Of a DNA stretch of 64,000 nucleotides, positions 60,506-64,000 are shown piece after piece (position 1 is the stretch's first letter; the number at the start of each line of letters is the position of its first letter). The stretch is from Actinopolymorpha singaporensis (lineage in GTDB: Bacteria; Actinomycetota; Actinomycetes; Propionibacteriales; Actinopolymorphaceae). Below the pieces are notes generated by a model. The model searched no databases, was not told the origin of the DNA, and saw only the letters and a program-made list of their open reading frames with translations. Made by a program: the position numbers and the translations under genes. The stretch covers positions 4,141,981 to 4,205,980 of the forward strand of contig NZ_LT629732.1 of assembly GCF_900104745.1 (NCBI RefSeq). Reading direction: 5' to 3'.

Positions 60506-62890
60506 ATGCGGTTGGACGAGTTGCGACGGACCTTTGCCGAGCCACCGAACGACGCCCGGCCGATGCTGCGCTGGTGGTGGTTCGGGCCGGCTGCCGACGA
60601 GGCCTCGCTGGACCGCCAGCTCCAGACGGTGGCTGCGGCCGGCTTCGGCGGCGTCGAGGTGGCGTACGTCTATCCGCTCGCACCCGCCACGTGCGACTTC
60701 GGTTCGCCGCGGTTCCACGAACTGCTCCGCCATGCCGCGCTGCGCTGCCAGGAACTAGGGCTGCGGTTCGACCTGACGCTGGGCAGCGGCTGGTCGTTCG
60801 GCGGCCCGCACATCACGCCGGACCTGGCGGCGCGCCGGTTGCACTGGGAGATCCGGGAGCTGACGCCGGGCCCTTCGCGAGTGCCGGTGATGCCGGGCGA
60901 CGAGTTCGTCGCGGCGTACGTGTTCCCCGGCTCGATCCACGACCGCTCCGAGACGTACACGTTGCTCGACACGCTGGACGTCCCGGACGGAACCGGGCCC
61001 CGGACGCTCCTGGTGGCCACGTCCCGGCCGACCGGCCAGAACGTCAAGCGCGCCGCGGCCGGCGCCGAGGGGCCGGTGCTCGACCACTACTCCGCCGCTG
61101 CGACCAGGGCGCACGTCCGAAGCGTCGCCGCGCCCCTGCTGGACGCCGTCGCGCCCGCACCCGTCGGCTCGGTCTTCTGCGACAGCCTGGAGGTCTACAG
61201 CTCCGACTGGACACCGGAGGTGCTTGCGGAGTTCGGCAGACGCCGCGGATACGACGCACTGCCACTGCTTCCGCTGCTGCGGTTCGACATCACCGACTTC
61301 CGCGGATTCCGCGCCGACTTCCTGCGCACGCTGTCCGAGCTCTACCAGGAGAACTTCGTCGCGGTCATCGGTGAGTGGGCGCGCGAGCGCGGTGTTCCGT
61401 TCCGAATCCAAAGCTACGGAGTGCCGCCGGCCTCCGTCAGCAGCTACCGGTACGCCGACGTCGCGGAGGGAGAGGGCTGGGGCTGGACCGGTCTCCCGCA
61501 GACGAGATGGGCGTCGTCGGCCGCGCACATCTACGGCCGGAGGATCGTCTCCTCCGAGGTGTGGACGTGGGTGCACTCGCCGTCGTTCCGCGCAACGCCG
61601 CTGGATCTGCAGGCCGAGGCGCACGAGCACTTCCTGTGCGGAGTGAACCAGCTGGTCGGGCACGGTCTGCCGTACACCCCGGCCGATGCGCCCGGGCTCG
61701 GGTGGTTGCTCGGGTGGTTCTTCTACGCCGCCGGCGCGTTCGACGACCGGAATCCCTGGTGGGACGACGCGGCCCCCGGACTCACGACCTACCTCCAGCG
61801 GCTGTGCTGGCTTCTCCGGCAGGGCGACCCGGTGGCGGACGTGAAGATCCACGTCGGTTTCGAGGACGTCTATCCCGAGCTCGACCTGTGGAAGGCCACG
61901 GCGGCGAAGGTGAGCGACGTCGTACGCCGGATACGTACGGGCGGTTGGGACTTCGACCTGTGGGACGACGAGGCCATCGCCCAGCTGCGGCCGGATTTCG
62001 TACTGACGTCGGCCGACCTGGCCGACCCGTCCAGCCTGCCCGGTCTGCCCGAGCCGGACGTCGTGGTGGACTCGGACGCGATCGGCGTGACCCACCGGCG
62101 GCTCGGTGACGTCGACGTGTACTTCGTCGCCAACACAGCGAACACCCGGCAGGAAGCCACCTTCACCCCACGCACCCGTCGTTCGTCGTACGAGCTGTGG
62201 GACGCGAAGAGCGGGAGCGTCGTCCGGTCCGGCAGCGGCTCCACGGTCGACCTCGCCCTGGATGCGTACGAGGCGACTGTGATCGTGACCTTCGACGCGC
62301 CGGCCGAGGTGCGTACGCCCGGCGCACCCATCAGCCGGCGACAGGTGCGCGACTTCGCCTTCCGCGGAGCTCCGGTCGAGCTGCCGCACCGGTGGGAGGA
62401 CACGCGTGCGGGGTATTCCGGGAAGGGCGAGTACGAGACACGGTTCCACCTGGACTCGGTGACCGACCGCCGGTTGTTCCTCGACTTCGGTGAGGCGCGG
62501 CCGATTCGAGAGGACCGGCCACGAACGCTCCGGTCGTTCCGTGCGCTGGTACGCCCGCCGGTCGGCGAGGTCGTCCGCGTCGTTGTGAACGGCTCCGACG
62601 CCGGCGTGGTGTGGTCGGCGCCGTACCGCGTCGAGATCACCGGCCTGCTTCGCGACGGCGACAACATCCTGAAGCTGGTGGTCAGCAACACCGCCGCCAA
62701 CGCACTGACCGAGGAGACCGAGATCCACCGGCTCGCCGCCGACAGTGAGCAGCGATACGGCCGGCGGTTCGCCATGCAGGAGCTCGACCGGGCAGGCGAC
62801 GACCTGCACTCTGGCCTGCTCACGACGCCGGCGCTGGTGGAGTGGTCGGCTTCCGCACCGTGCAACCGGGGGACGGTCTCAGGCGTTTGA
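60506..62890 (+). CDS. GH106-like alpha-L-rhamnosidase
   Basis: This 794-residue protein has the GH106 start (PNDARPMLRWWWFGPAADEASLDRQLQTVAAAGFGGVEV) and barrel segments LGLRFDLTLGSGWSFGGP and EVWTWVHSPSFRATPLDLQAEAHEHFLCGVNQLVGHGLPY. A C-terminal galactose-binding-like beta-sandwich follows (FLDFGEARPIRE to DNILKLVVSNTAAN). It would release rhamnose from plant or bacterial glycans. No signal peptide, so it probably acts in the cytoplasm. ATG 60506 is chosen over TTG 60497 because of AGGG at about 9 nt. It is separated from the eCIS operon by 80 bp and is probably unrelated to it. Confidence 0.88.
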   Translation: MRLDELRRTFAEPPNDARPMLRWWWFGPAADEASLDRQLQTVAAAGFGGVEVAYVYPLAPATCDFGSPRFHELLRHAALRCQELGLRFDLTLGSGWSFGGPHITPDLAARRLHWEIRELTPGPSRVPVMPGDEFVAAYVFPGSIHDRSETYTLLDTLDVPDGTGPRTLLVATSRPTGQNVKRAAAGAEGPVLDHYSAAATRAHVRSVAAPLLDAVAPAPVGSVFCDSLEVYSSDWTPEVLAEFGRRRGYDALPLLPLLRFDITDFRGFRADFLRTLSELYQENFVAVIGEWARERGVPFRIQSYGVPPASVSSYRYADVAEGEGWGWTGLPQTRWASSAAHIYGRRIVSSEVWTWVHSPSFRATPLDLQAEAHEHFLCGVNQLVGHGLPYTPADAPGLGWLLGWFFYAAGAFDDRNPWWDDAAPGLTTYLQRLCWLLRQGDPVADVKIHVGFEDVYPELDLWKATAAKVSDVVRRIRTGGWDFDLWDDEAIAQLRPDFVLTSADLADPSSLPGLPEPDVVVDSDAIGVTHRRLGDVDVYFVANTANTRQEATFTPRTRRSSYELWDAKSGSVVRSGSGSTVDLALDAYEATVIVTFDAPAEVRTPGAPISRRQVRDFAFRGAPVELPHRWEDTRAGYSGKGEYETRFHLDSVTDRRLFLDFGEARPIREDRPRTLRSFRALVRPPVGEVVRVVVNGSDAGVVWSAPYRVEITGLLRDGDNILKLVVSNTAANALTEETEIHRLAADSEQRYGRRFAMQELDRAGDDLHSGLLTTPALVEWSASAPCNRGTVSGV

Positions 62891-62944
62891 ACGCCGGATG
62901 GAGCCGCACGGGTAGCGGCTCTCGTACTCCCGGGGGATTCACGT

Positions 62945-63475
62945 ATGACCGATCATCAGCCGTGGCGTGCCGTCGACCACCTCAGCCGACGGGTGGCCGT
63001 GGCGATTTACGGGCTGGTTCTGGGTGTCGTGCTCGCTTCGTGTGCGGCCGGAGGGCCGGATGGTGCGGGAACGACGGCGGCTGACACGCCCAAGCCGGCG
63101 CCGACGGTCACGGTGACGGCGACGCCGGAGCCCGCGCCGACGGTCACGGTAACGGTGACGATGACGCCCGAGCCCGCGCCGACGGTGACGGTGACCGCGA
63201 AGGCGAGCATCCAACCGACGGCTCCGCGGGCGAAGTCGGCGCCGAAACCCTTGCCGGCGCGGCCGAAGGTGACCCACCGGCCGACGAGGACGACGTCACC
63301 GCGGCCCGCGCCCCCGCCCGAGCCTGCTTCCTGCTACCCGCGCAGCAACAGCGGCAACTGCTACCGGCCAGGACAGTACTGCCGGAACTCCGACCACGGG
63401 AGGACCGGCGTGGCGGAGAACGGCGAAGCCATCAGGTGCCAGGACGACAACGGCTGGCGGTGGGAGTCGATCTAG
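62945..63475 (+). CDS. Repeat-bearing lipoprotein with Cys-rich C-terminus
   Basis: This 176-residue protein has a signal helix ending in the lipobox LASC. Three imperfect PAPTVTVT repeats form a stalk, followed by a Pro/Lys/Arg-rich linker. The C-terminal domain of about 45 residues has four cysteines in the order C-x9-C-x6-C-x17-C and a closing DDNGWRWES. That domain type is recurrent at the ends of actinobacterial surface proteins. It is predicted to stand on the outer face of the membrane. The gene has GGGGGA upstream. Function unknown. Confidence 0.78.
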   Translation: MTDHQPWRAVDHLSRRVAVAIYGLVLGVVLASCAAGGPDGAGTTAADTPKPAPTVTVTATPEPAPTVTVTVTMTPEPAPTVTVTAKASIQPTAPRAKSAPKPLPARPKVTHRPTRTTSPRPAPPPEPASCYPRSNSGNCYRPGQYCRNSDHGRTGVAENGEAIRCQDDNGWRWESI

Positions 63476-63587
63476 GCAGGGCCGGATGTGAGGAAGGTCT
63501 CCGGTCCGAACGCCGAAAGGCTGTCACGTTCCGGCCGCGACTTCTGTCCTAGGGGTGACTGACGCCGATCAGGTTGGGAGGCATCCG

Positions 63588-64000
63588 ATGCGCCGGTTGC
63601 GCAGGGCCTGGGATCTGCCGCACACAGGTCGGTTCGCCGCCAGGCTGCGGACGAGGGCCTTTCCGGACGATCTGTCCGTTCTGCTCGCCCAGATCGGGGC
63701 CTTCAGCTTCGTCCTGGTCGCGATCAGTGGCGTGGTGTTGATGTTCTTCTACGACCCGTCGATGGAGAAGGTGACCTACGCCGGGTCGTACACCCCGCTC
63801 GCGGGGGTGGAGATGTCGCGGGCATTCGCCTCCACCCTGGACATTTCGGTCGGGGTACGCGGTGGTCTGCTGATGCGCCAGGTGCACCACTGGAGCTCAC
63901 TGGTGATGACGGCCGCGATCATGGTGTACCTGCTGCGGTTGTTCTTCACCGGCGCGTTCCGCCGGCCACGGCGGTGGACGTGGCTGATCGCCGTCGCGTC
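63588..64000 (+). CDS. Cytochrome b subunit, QcrB-like (partial, N-terminus)
   Basis: This frame starts at ATG 63588 with GGGAGG 6 nt upstream and runs past the window end (137 full codons). It matches the N-terminus of the actinobacterial cytochrome bc complex b subunit. Visible matches are LLAQIGAFSFVLVAISGVVLMFFYDPSM, YAGSYTPLAGVEMSRAFASTLDISVGVRGGLLMRQVHHWSSL and a membrane helix ending FFTGAFRRPR. The HH pair includes a haem ligand. It would pass electrons from menaquinol to the c-type haems. No qcrA or qcrC gene precedes it, so this may be an extra copy rather than the main operon. Confidence 0.88.
   Translation, partial: MRRLRRAWDLPHTGRFAARLRTRAFPDDLSVLLAQIGAFSFVLVAISGVVLMFFYDPSMEKVTYAGSYTPLAGVEMSRAFASTLDISVGVRGGLLMRQVHHWSSLVMTAAIMVYLLRLFFTGAFRRPRRWTWLIAVA

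Noticed and set aside
58239-60683. An 814-codon minus-strand open frame
   Set aside because: It mirrors the large eCIS-associated gene; the product is Arg/Pro-rich and without motifs.
63082-63213. Tandem DNA repeats in the lipoprotein gene
   Set aside because: They are explained by the repeated PAPTVTVT stalk in the protein, not a separate element.

Overview
The window is very GC-rich DNA, densely coded and dominated by GTG/ATG starts and overlapping stop/start junctions. SARP-type regulators, Tat-dependent secreted proteins, LacI/ROK sugar regulators and an actinobacterial-style QcrB all point to an actinomycete. A Kribbella/Actinopolymorpha-like soil organism is my guess from gene style only. 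I saw no tRNA, rRNA, insertion sequence, CRISPR array or attachment site.

Left part (1-23.0 kb): metabolism. After a truncated lipoprotein gene come an acetamidase/formamidase, a YdcF-like protein, two divergent phosphotransferase-like kinases and a Tat-secreted protein. A carbohydrate island follows: a LacI regulator divergent from a three-gene CUT1 sugar ABC importer, two glycoside-hydrolase-like proteins, and an SDR-AKR-AKR-SDR block of four oxidoreductases. A second small sugar operon (ROK regulator, xylose-isomerase-like TIM barrel, Gfo/Idh/MocA oxidoreductase) follows. No ATPase gene for the importer lies in the window, so it probably uses a shared one.

Middle and right part (23.9-60.4 kb): an extracellular contractile injection system (eCIS, phage-tail-like; Afp/PVC family) and its probable control and cargo genes. 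Two tandem SARP-like regulators are followed by a DUF4157-like protein, a small partner and a degenerate Lgt-like membrane protein. The structural genes start at 28.87 kb: DUF4255 cap-type protein, accessory protein, sheath 1, tube 1, sheath 2. They are interrupted by a minus-strand effector unit: a 1661-residue DUF4157 protein with a C-terminal PD-(D/E)XK-like motif, plus a zinc-ribbon partner. They resume at 40.86 kb: tube 2, CIS_tube protein, a 56-residue protein, split VgrG (gp27-like and gp5-like), a membrane-segment protein, gp25, gp6-like, tail protein I-like, tape measure and AAA+ ATPase. A coiled-coil protein and two large unknowns end the cluster.

The most unusual signal is non-coding. 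The two plus-strand eCIS units start downstream of nearly identical elements: GGTGACGG-type direct repeats with an 11-bp period, then 8 nt, a poor -10-like hexamer, 6 nt and a GTG codon. A weaker copy faces the effector unit on the minus strand. This is the geometry known for SARP-activated promoters, so I propose that the neighbouring SARP-like genes co-activate machine and cargo.

Right edge (60.5-64 kb): a GH106-like alpha-L-rhamnosidase, a small repeat-bearing lipoprotein and the start of a cytochrome b (QcrB-like) gene that runs off the window.
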